64,000 bases of DNA from Phoenix dactylifera (lineage: Eukaryota; Streptophyta; Magnoliopsida; Arecales; Arecaceae), in the NCBI RefSeq assembly GCF_009389715.1, contig NC_052404.1, positions 6,718,745 to 6,782,744 of the forward strand, read 5' to 3'. Below the pieces are notes generated by a model. The model was given only the letters and a program-made list of their open reading frames with translations. It ran no database searches and was not told the origin of the DNA. The stretch's first letter is position 1, and each line of letters starts with the position of its first letter. Shown here in pieces: positions 1-9,761 of this stretch. A program made the position numbers and the translations under genes.

Positions 1-1221
1 ACGGAGTGAATCACGAAGCTGGCTACCTATATTTAATTAGACAAGAAGCTAATTACCAAGTGCCCTGATTACGGACGCTAGCCATGCTAGTCCCATCCAT
101 AAAGCACATGGAGCCTTCTCCTGAATTTGTTTTGCCTAGGTGTAAAGGGAGCCAGCCACCCTAACAAGATCCGGTCCTTCGCAGAACCCGCTCAGTTCTT
201 TCTCATATCGCCACTACCACGTCCCATTGCATTTGAAAGCATTAGGAAGCAGAAGTAGATTAAGCCTCGCTTCCACCACTAACTAGATAGCTGTCATGTA
301 TATCCTATGATATGCATGAATAATGAAAGAAACCACTCCTCCGTAGCTGATGATGAATATAAAAACGTTTCAGGGGACTTGTGGATTGTCTCATTGAGAT
401 CACTACTAAAAAAATATCTTATTAGGATACTTTTTTGAAATTGCCGATATAACGTAAGCTATCTGTAAAGCGCAGAGCTGGTTGGCAGGCACAATTTTTT
501 TTTTCTCTTTCAATCCCTTCGCTCAAATAAAGAAGTATGAACCTTTATAAATTTTGTTTTCAATCTATTATAGCTGAGCAGTGAGCAAATCACGACCCTT
601 TCTGCATCCACCGAAGGCTAATGTGGGCCCGACATGTTTTGTCCACTGGCATGTTGGGTATTTGGACCCTCTACCCACCGAACCCATTTAAGCATAAGCG
701 TCTCATGGGTTTAAACAGAAGCGTCGTTGCATGCGAGGATCCACGCCGACGTATGTTTAGTTCTAGATTTTAAATATTTATATAAAATTAAAAAAAAATA
801 AATAATATTTTTTGATTAATTTTGTTAAATAAAATTCTGAATTAAATTCAGAGGAGAAAGTCATCTTGACCGACAGGGTCTAAGTCGCACACCCTCACAG
901 TCAGCACCAGCGGCGAGGACACGAAAAAGCAACCGGGTGGGGTCGGGTCGGCAGCGACAGCGACGACTGCCTCGCCTGAAGTTTCGCCGAAGACTTCCGC
1001 CCCCCGTTTCAGACACCGCGCGAAGCTTCCTTGGAAACAGCGGCTCACTGTCCCAGAATCAAGACCCGCGTTCGGATTCCAACCCTTCACTAACGCCACC
1101 CCCCAACTCCAAATCCCAATCCTACCCCCTCTTATCTTGATCCTATACGGTACCAAGAAGGGCATTTTAGTCGAGAAGAAAATAAGGCAAACCCGTTCCC
1201 GCCGCCTCGTGCTGCTACCAT
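1..1221. other. intergenic DNA, no gene seen
   Basis: AT-rich up to about 850, then increasingly GC-rich toward the RING-H2 gene that follows. Short open frames on both strands between 850 and 1165 have no recognisable domain and overlap the presumed promoter region, so I do not call them. I see no RNA gene and no clear transposon ends. Confidence 0.6.
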
Positions 1222-1228
1222 TATAAAG
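1222..1228 (+). promoter_or_regulatory. TATA box of the first ATL gene
   Basis: TATAAAG lies 67 bases before the ATG at 1295. A transcription start about 30 bases downstream would leave a short 5' UTR. Seen directly; its use as a promoter is inferred from position. Confidence 0.6.
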
Positions 1229-1294
1229 GGCCGGTTAGGTTCACCTCGCCGCACGAAGAAAAAGTGGGTAGGGAAGAAAGAAGAGGTAAGCCTG

Positions 1295-2224
1295 ATGGAT
1301 AACAACAGTAACGGTGATCCGAACCCGGGCGGCGGGGCTCCACCGCTGAAGGGCTACGCTCTAAGCGGCAAGATTATGCTCACCGCCATCGTCGTCCTCT
1401 TCACCGCCGTCCTCCTTATCGTCTTCCTCCACCTCTACCTCCGGTGGCGCGTCCTCCGCCGCTCCTCCTCAGCGCGCCGTCGACGGAGGCGACGGCTCGT
1501 CTTCGCCGGCGAGGACCAGATCTTCCGGTCCCCCGCCGATCGTGGGTTAGCTGCTGATGTTCTCAAATCTCTTCCCGTCTTTGTGTTCTCTGTCCGCGGC
1601 GGCGGCGAGGGGGATGAGGTGGTGGAGTGCGCGGTGTGCCTGGCGGAGTTCGAGGAGGGTGAGAAGGTGCGCTCCCTCCCGCGGTGCGGTCACCGATTTC
1701 ATATCGAGTGCATCGACATGTGGTTCCGGTCCCACGCCACCTGCCCCCTCTGCCGCACCGCCGTGGAGGCGGCGCCTCCGCCGGTGAATAGCACCATCTC
1801 CGTGCAGGTATCAGCGTCGGAGCCGCCCCCGCCGCCGCCGGCGGAGCGCTCCACTTTGGCCTCCGATTTGTGCAACAGGTGCGGCGGGGAGGAGGGGATC
1901 GGGTCTTCCTCAGCTGATTTGGGAGGTACGGAGCTGAGGATCGAGGTGCCGGCGAGGAGGGGCGAGGGTTTTAGGGGGTCGGAGGAGGAGCTGGGTTTAG
2001 GGTTAGGGTTGGGCTCGCCGGGGGGACCGGGGATGAAGTCACCGGGGAGCCGGATTCTGCTGCTGAGGAGGCTCCTGAGTAAGGATTTGAGGCCCTATCG
2101 CGGCGGGAGTTCCGGGGCGGAGCCGGATTTGGAGCGAGGGGAAGGGGCGGAGCAATCTTCTCCGCCGTCTCATTCTCCGTCGACACCGACACCGCCACCG
2201 CCACCGCCGGCAGCGGCGGTTTGA
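1295..2224 (+). CDS. ATL-type RING-H2 finger E3 ubiquitin ligase, membrane-anchored
   Basis: An intronless 309-residue protein with ATL-family architecture. One hydrophobic N-terminal segment (about residues 28-49) is followed by a very basic Arg-rich stretch (about 54-67). A GLD-like block with LKSLPVF follows (about 84-96). A canonical RING-H2 spans residues 112-153 with spacing C-x2-C-x15-C-x-H-x2-H-x2-C-x10-C-x2-C, including the conserved Pro before the third Cys and the Trp after the sixth ligand. The C-terminal half is Gly/Pro/Ser-rich and probably disordered. The family transfers ubiquitin from an E2 to substrates at plasma or endomembranes, often in defence and stress signalling; the substrate here is unknown. 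The start is supported by the TATA box at 1222 and by the hydrophobic segment lying close behind it. A shorter paralogue lies at 13667. Confidence 0.93.
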   Translation: MDNNSNGDPNPGGGAPPLKGYALSGKIMLTAIVVLFTAVLLIVFLHLYLRWRVLRRSSSARRRRRRRLVFAGEDQIFRSPADRGLAADVLKSLPVFVFSVRGGGEGDEVVECAVCLAEFEEGEKVRSLPRCGHRFHIECIDMWFRSHATCPLCRTAVEAAPPPVNSTISVQVSASEPPPPPPAERSTLASDLCNRCGGEEGIGSSSADLGGTELRIEVPARRGEGFRGSEEELGLGLGLGSPGGPGMKSPGSRILLLRRLLSKDLRPYRGGSSGAEPDLERGEGAEQSSPPSHSPSTPTPPPPPPAAAV

Positions 2225-2485
2225 GATGGAATCGGAGACGTGGCGGAATCGCAGTCGTCGGTGCGCGCGTAGCGAGTCGGATCCGAGAGTATAACCGTAT
2301 AAGTGTAAAGATTCCTTTATTGGTTTGTCTTTTTTGACTTCTAACACGGAGAGGATGGAGTAGCGAAAAACAGGGAAGAGGGAAAGGGTTTGCTTGGTGG
2401 ACTGGTGTGTGGTTGTAATGGGCTTGCTTGTTATTTCGTGATTACGATTTACGATCTTCAAAATGGAAGTCGTCGCACGGTTTGC

Positions 2486-2919
2486 AAATGCGCGTCCGAC
2501 ACGTTTATGTTCGGTCAGTCTAATTGCTTGTTTTATTTTATATATATATATTATATAATAAGATCAGAAAATGCCGCCGATTGGTATGAATATAGCTAAT
2601 AAAATTAGAAAATTAAAAATTACATAAAACACAAGTAATAATACGTGGTTTGCCCGGATGAAATTTTTAGAATGGTGAATTGTGTAAGAGACAATTTAGT
2701 CTACAGTACGATTTATCTTTCTACGTGCATGCGTGGCTTGATACGCAACGCTCTTCTAGCAATCTGACCCTTCTCATTCGCCGTGGCCGAGTCCATTTAT
2801 GTTTGGAAATGCGTCCCCTCAACGCGTTAAGGCATTCAATGTTCGGAAATGCTTTAGAAAATGCGCATGGTTCGGAAATGCACGTCCGACGCGTTTATGT
2901 TCGGTCCGTCCAATTGCTT
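2486..2919 (+). repeat. 44-bp direct repeat pair, 390 bp apart
   Basis: The blocks 2486-2529 and 2876-2919 match at about 40 of 44 positions and share the core CGTTTATGTTCGGTC. Between them, 2800-2880 repeats the word TTCGGAAATGC several times. The pair could border an old insertion or be a decayed tandem repeat; no inverted termini are visible. Confidence 0.6.
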
Positions 2920-2989
2920 CTCTTACGCGTCATTCTGAAATTCTTTCCGATATTTGGCGTTTTTTTGGGTACATTTCGGATACTTGCTG

Positions 2990-3345
2990 TAAACGGTAAT
3001 ACTTACCGTTGCCGGGCTGACCCGGTTAACAGCACAATCCCACACCAAGCCAGGAAAAATGAGTTGCATCCTTCAGAAGATATTGTCCAGGCACTAAACT
3101 AGCGGTTTTGCCCTACAAAAAGCGCCTCCTAAGATAAGAGGTACACACTGAGTACGCGCCCGTAGCTTAGTGGCAGAGCTCTGTATCCAGAAAGTATTAT
3201 CCGCTTTAGGAATTGTAAATTCTTGGGGCATTAAATCTCGCCAAGGGAGCCACCCCTCACGGGTTTGTCCCTCCTCAGAGGGCGCCTCCTGATGAAAGGC
3301 TTTGAGCCCCACATTATAAGGCAAAAACCTTTCCGCTACTTGATC
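2990..3345 (+). repeat. LTR-like repeat fragment related to the one at 9241-9680
   Basis: It shares an ordered series of words with the 9241-9680 region: a stretch near AGATATTGTCC, then TATTATCCGCTTT, CCACCCCTCACGG, CCACATTATAAGGC and AACCTTTCC. The match is patchy, so this is an old diverged copy. The TATAAGGC word near its end could be an LTR TATA box. Element ends were not found. Confidence 0.45.
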
Positions 3346-4570
3346 GATATGGGACTAAATTCGGAAGCCTCTAGAACACTTACTATTTACCATGGTTGAG
3401 TGAGCTATCATCCATGCCTCTACGCTGTCAAATGATTAAAAATAATTATTATTTATATAATCTAAGAAATTTACTATTAATTTTTGAAGAGAGCTTCCCT
3501 TTTGACTCGAAATTATTAAATAAAATATATTTATGTAAATCGAGTCATTACATTAATGTAAGATTAAAATGATGCTAAAAAAAAATAAAGAGAAAAAATT
3601 GAGTGAAGTCGTCCTAAGCATTTCTATTAAGGTTTTTGGTAACCTTGTTATTTTGTTATAATGGTCGCCTTCCCAAACCGTCCTTAGCCATTATAATTTG
3701 TCATAACTATGTTGTGCGTTATCTTTGTTTCAATGGACCATCATGGCACTATATAATGTGTTTAACATTCATTAATTTTTTTCATTAATTCCCTTCAAAA
3801 AACGATCATTATTTTTTTTTATAATGAAGAGGATGGAAATGGTTATAGTAGTTATGATAGTAATATAGTATACAAGGTTAGGGTAGTGAAAAGAGCTTCT
3901 TAATTTGTATGGAAAAAAGTTATAGATATAATATAGATAACGTTCAAGACTAAAATAATAACTATTTTGATTATTATTATTAACTTTACAATAAAAAAAT
4001 TAAAAATGTGACGATAAAATATGGAAAGTGATAATAAAAACAACATATATATATATATATATATACACAGATAATTATTTATAAAATAATATTTTGAACT
4101 AATAAGATGATTTGAATTAAAAAATAACTAAATGAGTGCTAAACTCCAACGGTAAACGTAATGGCAAACTGGAACAAATAGAACTATGACCATTATCTAC
4201 GTGCCAGTAATACCTAGTACAACATGTAGGTATTTCGAGCCTATATATTAGTAAATTTAAAGTCACGGTTTAGGCCCACCATTTGCCAGAATCTTGCAGG
4301 CCGTCTGCAATACACAGCAGAATTTGAGAGACACGAAAATGATGTTATGATTATTTTTATTATTGCAAAAAAATATCTTACATCCGTAGTTTAGACCCAA
4401 CATTGCTAAACCAAGAACAACTTACAAAAAATAATGAAACTTAGATGCTATGAAGACTACAACTAAGACCATGTTTCGCATGGACTCACGGTTGGATCAC
4501 CCACAACATAGGTCTCAGAGCGCTCTAAATTAATCATTCATCTATCTGCACAGATATTAAAGTAATCAAT

Positions 4571-4694
4571 GGATGATCTGGGGGTGGATCGTGAATCCTT
4601 CTTTTGTGCAAAAAATACGGCCTCAGAGACTAGAAAGTGACCGGCGGATGATCCGGTGATGGATTTATGAATCCTTTTTTCGTGCAAAAAATAG
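4571..4694 (+). repeat. imperfect tandem pair, about 48-bp unit
   Basis: The blocks 4571-4617 and 4645-4694 both run from a GGATGATC word through TGAATCCTT to GTGCAAAAAATA. A short inverted repeat, CCGGTCTTCGACCGGG, follows near 4697. No coding potential is apparent and the origin is unknown. Confidence 0.5.
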
Positions 4695-5295
4695 AACCCG
4701 GTCTTCGACCGGGCGAAGACCGGAGACCACATCTTACGGCAATCAGAAGGCAGATGGCTGAAACAGTGTTAGGCTAAAGAAACTGGGCGAGTAGTTGTAA
4801 ATTGACTCAGCCTGACCAGTGCTCTGATCTAAATCTATATCCTCGTGAGCAAAGGTCTTGGTTCGTGGAGCTTTGGCCGGTTTCTTCTCCCTTGCTGATA
4901 GGTTTCTTGTACTTTTTAGCATTGATTGGGGTCAAAACAACATCGTTGAGGAGTTCTTTGAGAAGACGGAGGCACGCGTTGTTTGGACCCCCCCCCCCCC
5001 CCAAGTTTAATTCCCCCTTGAATTCAAATTAGCAACTAGTAAGTGACGATCGGTACGAAAGGGAGGCATACTAGCAGGGGATTCGTACTAAGAGCGGTTA
5101 TTCCGCAGCGTATAGGGGATGCGTTAAAGAATGGGATGCTCGTGGTGTTTTCTCGGTCTGGAATTTTGACAAATTTCTTAACATGGTTGCTTGCTTTGGC
5201 TGTGTGCTGGTTATGGAAGATATCCACGTGGCTAAGCTGCTTGCGTTCGGAAAAAATATCTGCAAGGGGGGAAAATAGATGGACAGAATTGTAAC
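4695..5295. other. intergenic DNA left of the retroelement array
   Basis: Contains a 15-base C run (4988-5002). An open frame at 5043-5294 has a hydrophobic stretch but no recognisable family, so I do not call it. The last five bases (5291-5295, GTAAC) are the presumed left target-site copy of the retroelement array. Confidence 0.5.
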
Positions 5296-6464
5296 TGTTG
5301 CTGGAAATTGGACCCGGGGGCGGCCGCGAACCGAGGAGGAGGAGGAGCTCCGGCGAACACTGGCGGGCGGCGACACGAAGCCAGGGGAAGGAGGGGCTCC
5401 GCCGCAGAGACAGTGGATGACCGTGCGCCGGCTGGTGGCGTCCTCCTGGAGGGGTGCAAGTCCGCCGTAGGAGCGGTGGTCGATGGCGTGCCGGCAGGTG
5501 GCGTCCTCCTGGGGGGCGTAAGTCCTGCAAGAAAACCGATGGCCGGGCTCCCCGGCGCCGGCCCTCCGATGCTTAAGTCAGAGGGGGGCTTAATTTTGGA
5601 GAAGAGAGAGGGACTGTATGTGAAGTCCGAAAAAATCTCCTTGGAAGGAAGAGGCCCCCCTCATCTCAGAGGGAGAAGCTCCCCTTTTATAGGGAGAGTG
5701 GCAGGATTACCTGTGATGTGACTGGGCGAATTAATGGGTTACCGTCACTGTCAGGGAGCTGTCACGATTGATCGGACCCGTTGGGGTGGTTGAACCGCCG
5801 GCCGTGGTGGGCCTGGGGTCCGTAGATGACAAGTGCATTGATTGCTGAGTGAACCGGTGGTCAGAAAGAGCCGTACGCTTTGATGGTTCAGTGATCCGGA
5901 GATCATCTTGAGCCGTGTTCATTTAATGACTGAGTGCATCGGAGGCCTGAGGGGGTCTCATGCATTAATGATAGGGTGTGCCGAATGCCTGCGGAGATCT
6001 TGTGCCTTAATGACTTGGGGATGGTGGCAGATTGAAGTGGAGTCATATATTTAGTTGTCAGATCCTTTGGAGGGTTAGGCGGAGATTGGATATTTGGCCA
6101 AGGCATGGGCTCGGCGGGGTTGCCTTTCTGGTCGGCGCTCTCTGGTCTCGGCCTTCTGGTCCCGGCTCTCTGGTCTCGGCCTTCTGGTCTCGGCCTTCTG
6201 TGCTCGGCCTTCTGTGCTCGGCCTTCTATGGTCGGCAGCCTTCTGTGCTCGGCAGCCTTCTGTGCTCGGCCTGCTGTACTCGGCTCGGCCTATGAGCTCG
6301 ATTACTTAGAAGAGCCCGATCACTTGATGAGCTCGAGAGCGGAAGAGCTCGATCACTTGGATGAGCTCGAGAGCGGAAGAGCCCGATCACTTGGATGAGC
6401 TCGAGAGCGGACGGATTTGGGTGCTATAATTGCATTTGTGGGGTGGTCCATTTTTCCACCAACA
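5296..6464 (-). repeat. LTR A (3' LTR of internal region 1)
   Basis: 1169 bp with TGTTG...CAACA ends. The left part (5296 to about 5740, R/U5 side in element orientation) closely matches the other two LTRs of this array. The middle (about 5740-6090) instead matches the LTRs at 48626 and 56619, so it is a mosaic. 6120-6290 is a run of 14-15-bp CTCGGCCTTCTG units and 6300-6410 has about 35-bp GAGCTCGAGAGCGG units. A minus-strand TATA box lies at 5683-5691. Confidence 0.85.
5683..5691 (-). promoter_or_regulatory. LTR A TATA box
   Basis: TATAAAAGG on the minus strand, the element's sense strand. The same word is at the equivalent place in all five LTRs of this family in the window. Inferred Pol II promoter of the retroelement. 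Confidence 0.6.
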
Positions 6465-6478
6465 CTACCCCCCGACTT
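6465..6478 (-). other. polypurine tract next to LTR A
   Basis: On the minus strand it reads AAGTCGGGGGGTAG, immediately before the LTR. This is where LTR retrotransposons prime plus-strand DNA synthesis. The same tract follows the LTRs ending at 8957 and 49934, which fixes the orientation of the family. Confidence 0.75.
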
Positions 6479-6689
6479 CCGAGTTCGAGCTGCCTTTTGG
6501 CTCGGACGAAGGAAGTAGTCCAGTCGTCGATCATCCTGTAATATAGCCAAATATATATGGAGATGTGCGTGCTAAGCAGGATGTACCTTTCATGCAGTTA
6601 TAGTGCTTTAGGTCGACTCAGCGGCCTTCTTTGGCTTGTGGTCAACTCAGCAGGGTGCCCCCACTCAGATCGGGGCGTGTTGTCGTAGG

Positions 6690-6957
6690 AGGCGTCGAAT
6701 GGCGTTGAAAGGCGTCGAATGGCGTTGAATGTCGTCGAATGGCGTCGAAATGTCGTCGAATGGCGTCGAAGTGTCGTCGAATGGCGTCGAAGTGTCGTCG
6801 AATGGCGTCGAATGGCGTCGAATGGCGTCGAATGTCGTCGAATGGCGTCGAATGGCGTCGAATGTCGTCGAATGGCGTCGAATGGCGTCGAATGTCGTCG
6901 AATGGCGTCGAATGTCGTCGAATAGCGTCGAAGTGTCGTCGAATGTCGTCGAAGTTG
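6690..6957 (-). repeat. 10-bp minisatellite in internal region 1
   Basis: About 26 head-to-tail copies of a 10-bp unit, plus-strand consensus GGCGTCGAAT, with GTCGTCGAAT and occasional 11-bp variants interspersed. It lies between the polypurine tract and the gag remnant, the 3' untranslated part of the element. Long frames through it on both strands only reflect the repeat. Confidence 0.9.
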
Positions 6958-7561
6958 GCATCCCAAGCTTAGCCAGAGCATCATTGGAGACGCATACAGG
7001 AGACGGACTTCGTCCGTCGGCGATCGTGCGCCCTATTCGGGGCGACGTTGGTCGTTTTTTGGATTCTCCGACCTGGAAATAGATAAAATATTGAAATTAT
7101 TTGAAGCCAAAGTGGCGTTCTGTACCTTTTGGAGATATTTTGATGGCTTCCGAGCTCCGAAGTCCCTCAGGACTTGGCTCAGCACCGGCCTTCTTTGGCT
7201 CGATTTTCTGGGAGGTGTTCTGCGCTCGGGCTTCTGAGCTCGCGCTTATGAGCTCAGCAGCCTTCTGAGCTCGGCTTGCATGAGCTTGGCGGGGGCTTCT
7301 GTGATGGCGTCGCTCTGAAAGGGAGCAACATCGCGGGCGCCGTCCTAAGGACTCGCCCGTGAGGAGGGAGTACATGCTGGTTTCTTGCTTGCTGCCGGAA
7401 GACAGAAGACTTGGAAGGACAATGAGATTTAATGGGGCTGTACCCTTTGTCACAGAGGCTTACAATCCCATTTTAAAGCTCCATAACTCTCCTTCTCCAG
7501 ATCTCAGCTTTTATTTCTCTTTCCCCCCAACTCGTTGACGTGAGACTTGGACTACTACTTC

Positions 7562-7870
7562 TCACTGGTTGCCCCCACATACGTCGTTGCAGCGGGAGCC
7601 ATGCCTGATTCGAGATGGCTCGGAAGAAAGTTTCTTCCTCTGCTTTACATGATCCCGTGGAGGCGGCACAGGAGGGGCCTCCACTTGTTGCAGGCTTTGG
7701 GCTGCAATGGCTAGCGCTTGGACTTGCTGCACTAGCGCATCGAAGTGCTCGAGTTGGACTTGTGGAACTTGATCTACCGGAGATCTTGGTGGTGAATTCT
7801 GGACTGAGCGTTTGGGACTTGGAGCATGATGCTGAGAGGCGTTAAAGACTCCTCTGCTCCTTAGTTTCAT
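7562..7870 (-). pseudogene. gag N-terminal remnant of the LTR retroelement
   Basis: Starting 33 bases inside LTR B's inner edge, the minus strand encodes about 102 residues beginning MKLRSRG. They include a helical heptad-like segment (QLEHFDALVQQVQALAIAAQ) and a proline-rich PPVPPPRDHVKQRKK tract before a stop. Plant Ty3/gypsy-type gag proteins often start with such a basic leader followed by a coiled-coil-like region. It is far too short for a functional gag and nothing pol-like follows. A diverged copy is at 56094-56465 and a start-only copy at 9681-9728. The gypsy assignment is inference. Confidence 0.6.
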
Positions 7871-7883
7871 GGCCGCGACTCGG

Positions 7884-7901
7884 GCCCTTCCTCTAGCGCC
7901 A
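7884..7901 (-). other. primer binding site of internal region 1
   Basis: On the minus strand TGGCGCTAGAGGAAGGGC begins two bases after LTR B ends. A TGGCGC start at this place is usual for plant LTR-element primer sites complementary to a tRNA 3' end. I cannot say which tRNA. The same 18 bases lie at 9742-9759 beside LTR C. Confidence 0.6.
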
Positions 7902-7903
7902 AC

Positions 7904-8957
7904 TGTTGCTGGAAATTGGACCCGGGGGCGGCCGCGAACCGAGGAGGAGGAGGAGCTCCGGCGAACACTGGCGGGCGGCGACACGAAGCCAGGGGAAGGA
8001 GGGGCTCCGCCGCAGGGACAGTGGATGACCGTGCGCCGGCTGGTGGCGTCCTCCTGGAGGGGTGCAAGTCCGCCGTAGGAGCGGTGGTCGATGGCGTGCC
8101 GGCGGGTGGCGTCCTCCTGGGGGGCGTAAGTCCTGCAAGAAAACCAGTGGCCGGGCTCCCCGGCGCCGGCCCTCCGATGCTTAAGTCAGAGGGGGGCTTA
8201 ATTTTGGAGAAGAGAGAGGGACTGTATGTGAAGTCCGAAAAAGTCCCCTTGGGAGGAAGAGGCCCCCGGCCCCTTTTTTAGAGGGAGAAGCTCCCCTTTT
8301 ATAGGGAGAGTGGCAGGGTTACCTGTGATGTGACTGGACGAATTAATGGGTTACCGTCACGATTGGACGTGGGCGTGGAAGTAATGAGTTGCCGTGGATG
8401 GCCCGTTTCCATCATGGGAGGAGATGGCGTGCAGCCAGAGCTTGCTTGAGGCGCACAGTGCAGTACATTCTTGGGAATGATGAGGCGTTGACAGTCGTAG
8501 CAGAGTATGATTCCTGATTAATATGTCGTGGCGTGGTCGGCAAGTAAAACATGGTGCGGTAAGGCTGCTGCAGGGCATGGCCGCAGCATATAGATGACGA
8601 GGTCGGCCTTCTGAGGTCAGCTCAGCCTTCTAGTCTCGTCCTGCTGGTCTTAGCCTTCTGTGCTCGGCCTTCTGTGCTCGGCCTTCTGTGCTCGGCAGCT
8701 TTCTGTGCTCGCAGCTTTCTGTGCTCGGCAGCCTTCGGAGCTCGGCAGCCTTCTGTGCTTGGCCTGCTGTGCTCGGCTCGGCCTATGAGCTCGAGCACTT
8801 AGAGCCCGAGCACTTGGATGAGCTCGAAAGCGGAAGAGCCCGATCACTTGGATGAGCTCGAGAGCGGAAGAGCCCGATCACTTGGATGAGCTCGAGCTTG
8901 CTGACGGATTTGGGTGCTATAATTGTATTTGTGGGGTGGTCCATTTTTCTACCAACA
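7904..8957 (-). repeat. LTR B (shared central LTR)
   Basis: 1054 bp with TGTTG...CAACA ends. It acts as 5' LTR for the internal region to its left (primer site and gag at 7870) and as 3' LTR for the one to its right (purine tract from 8958). Its central U3 segment (about 8350-8600) matches LTR C but not LTR A. TATAAAAGG on the minus strand is at 8295-8303. Its right part holds CTCGGCCTTCTGTG units and GAGCTCGA-containing units. Confidence 0.85.
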
Positions 8958-9136
8958 CTACCCCCGACTTCCGAGTTCGAGCTGCTTTTTGGCTCGGACG
9001 AAGGAAGTAGTCCAGTCGTCGATCATCCTGTAATATAGCCAAATATGTATAGAGATGTACGTGCCAAGTAGGGTGTACCTCTCATGCAGTTGGAGTTAAG
9101 TGCTCCAGGTTGACTCAGCGGCCTTCTTTGGCCTTG

Positions 9137-9213
9137 TTAGTCGATGGAGATCGAGCCGAGCTCGATTAGTCGATGGAGATCGAGCCGAGCTCGATTAGTC
9201 GATGGAGATCGAC
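9137..9213 (-). repeat. 29-bp triplication with CGAGCCGAGCTCG core
   Basis: Two full copies and one partial copy of a 29-bp unit containing GTCGATGGAGATCGAGCCG. The core CGAGCCGAGCTCG is a small inverted repeat and is the same core as in the large array at 52190-55722, so this looks like a minimal version of that array. Confidence 0.8.
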
Positions 9214-9240
9214 TATTTTTCCCCCAACACTAGAACTGTT

Positions 9241-9680
9241 GCGGGGTTCGCACCCCGACACCAGCCCGCACACCAGCCGAGCAGGAAAAGCATCCGCGTC
9301 CCTTCCAGAGGTATTGTCCGCTTTGGGGATCGGGAATCGTCGACCGCTCCCGGGGGTCCGCGCTGTTCCGGCGGCGCCTCGGGTGGAACCACCCTTCCCA
9401 CCCCTCACGGTTTTATCCCACAAAAGGGCCCTCTGGAATTTGGACCCGGGCACCAGCCCGCACACCAGCCGAGCAGGGAAAGCATCCGCGTCCCTTCCAG
9501 AGGTATTGTCCGCTTTGGGGATCAGGGATCGTCGACCGCTTCCGGGGGTCCGCGCTGTTCCGGCGGCGCCCCGGGTGGAACCACCCTTCCCACCCCTCAC
9601 GGTTTTATCCCACAAAAGGGCCCTCTGGAGGAAAGGTTTACACCTCCTCATTATAAGGCACAGACCTTTCCATTGATTAG
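9241..9680 (+). repeat. LTR-like fragment in tandem, 192-bp period, inside internal region 2
   Basis: Two nearly identical copies (9259-9450 and 9451-9642) start CACCAGCCCGCACACC and end AAAAGGGCCCTCTGG. Then come CATTATAAGGCACAG and ACCTTTCC. A diverged relative is at 2990-3345. It is unrelated to the host element's own LTR and was probably captured or inserted. Frames of 161-167 codons on both strands are repeat by-products with no domain. Confidence 0.65.
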
Positions 9681-9761
9681 AGCATGATGCCGGGAGGTAT
9701 CAGAGACTCCTCTGCTCCTTAGTTTCATGGCCACAACTCGGGCCCTTCCTCTAGCGCCAAC

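Larger units (their letters stand above)
2225..4570. other. intergenic DNA with short repeats, no gene seen
   Basis: Contains the 3' flank of the ATL gene, a 44-bp direct-repeat pair (2486-2529 and 2876-2919), an LTR-like fragment (about 2990-3345) and a long AT-rich stretch (3400-4470) with a TA run near 4045-4066. No open frame here resembles a known domain. Confidence 0.55.
8958..9761 (-). other. internal region 2 of the array
   Basis: Begins with the purine tract and about 170 bp matching 6465-6640. It then carries a 29-bp triplication (9137-9213), an inserted LTR-like tandem pair (9241-9680), and only the first codons of gag plus the primer site (9681-9761). It has lost nearly all of the gag remnant seen in internal region 1. 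Confidence 0.75.

Noticed and set aside
3155-3185. tRNA-like A box (TAGCTTAGTGG) suggesting a tRNA or SINE
   Set aside because: No B box, no cloverleaf and no SINE tail; it lies inside an LTR-like fragment.
5308-5721. GC-rich frames of 90-160 codons at the same place in several LTRs
   Set aside because: They lie in the R/U5 part of LTRs, differ in frame between copies and encode no known domain.
6719-7082. Several long frames through 6690-7080 on both strands
   Set aside because: They are translations of a 10-bp minisatellite and give only short peptide repeats.
9166-9687. Overlapping 161-167-codon frames on both strands
   Set aside because: They arise from a duplicated 192-bp GC-rich repeat; both strands being open is a composition effect.
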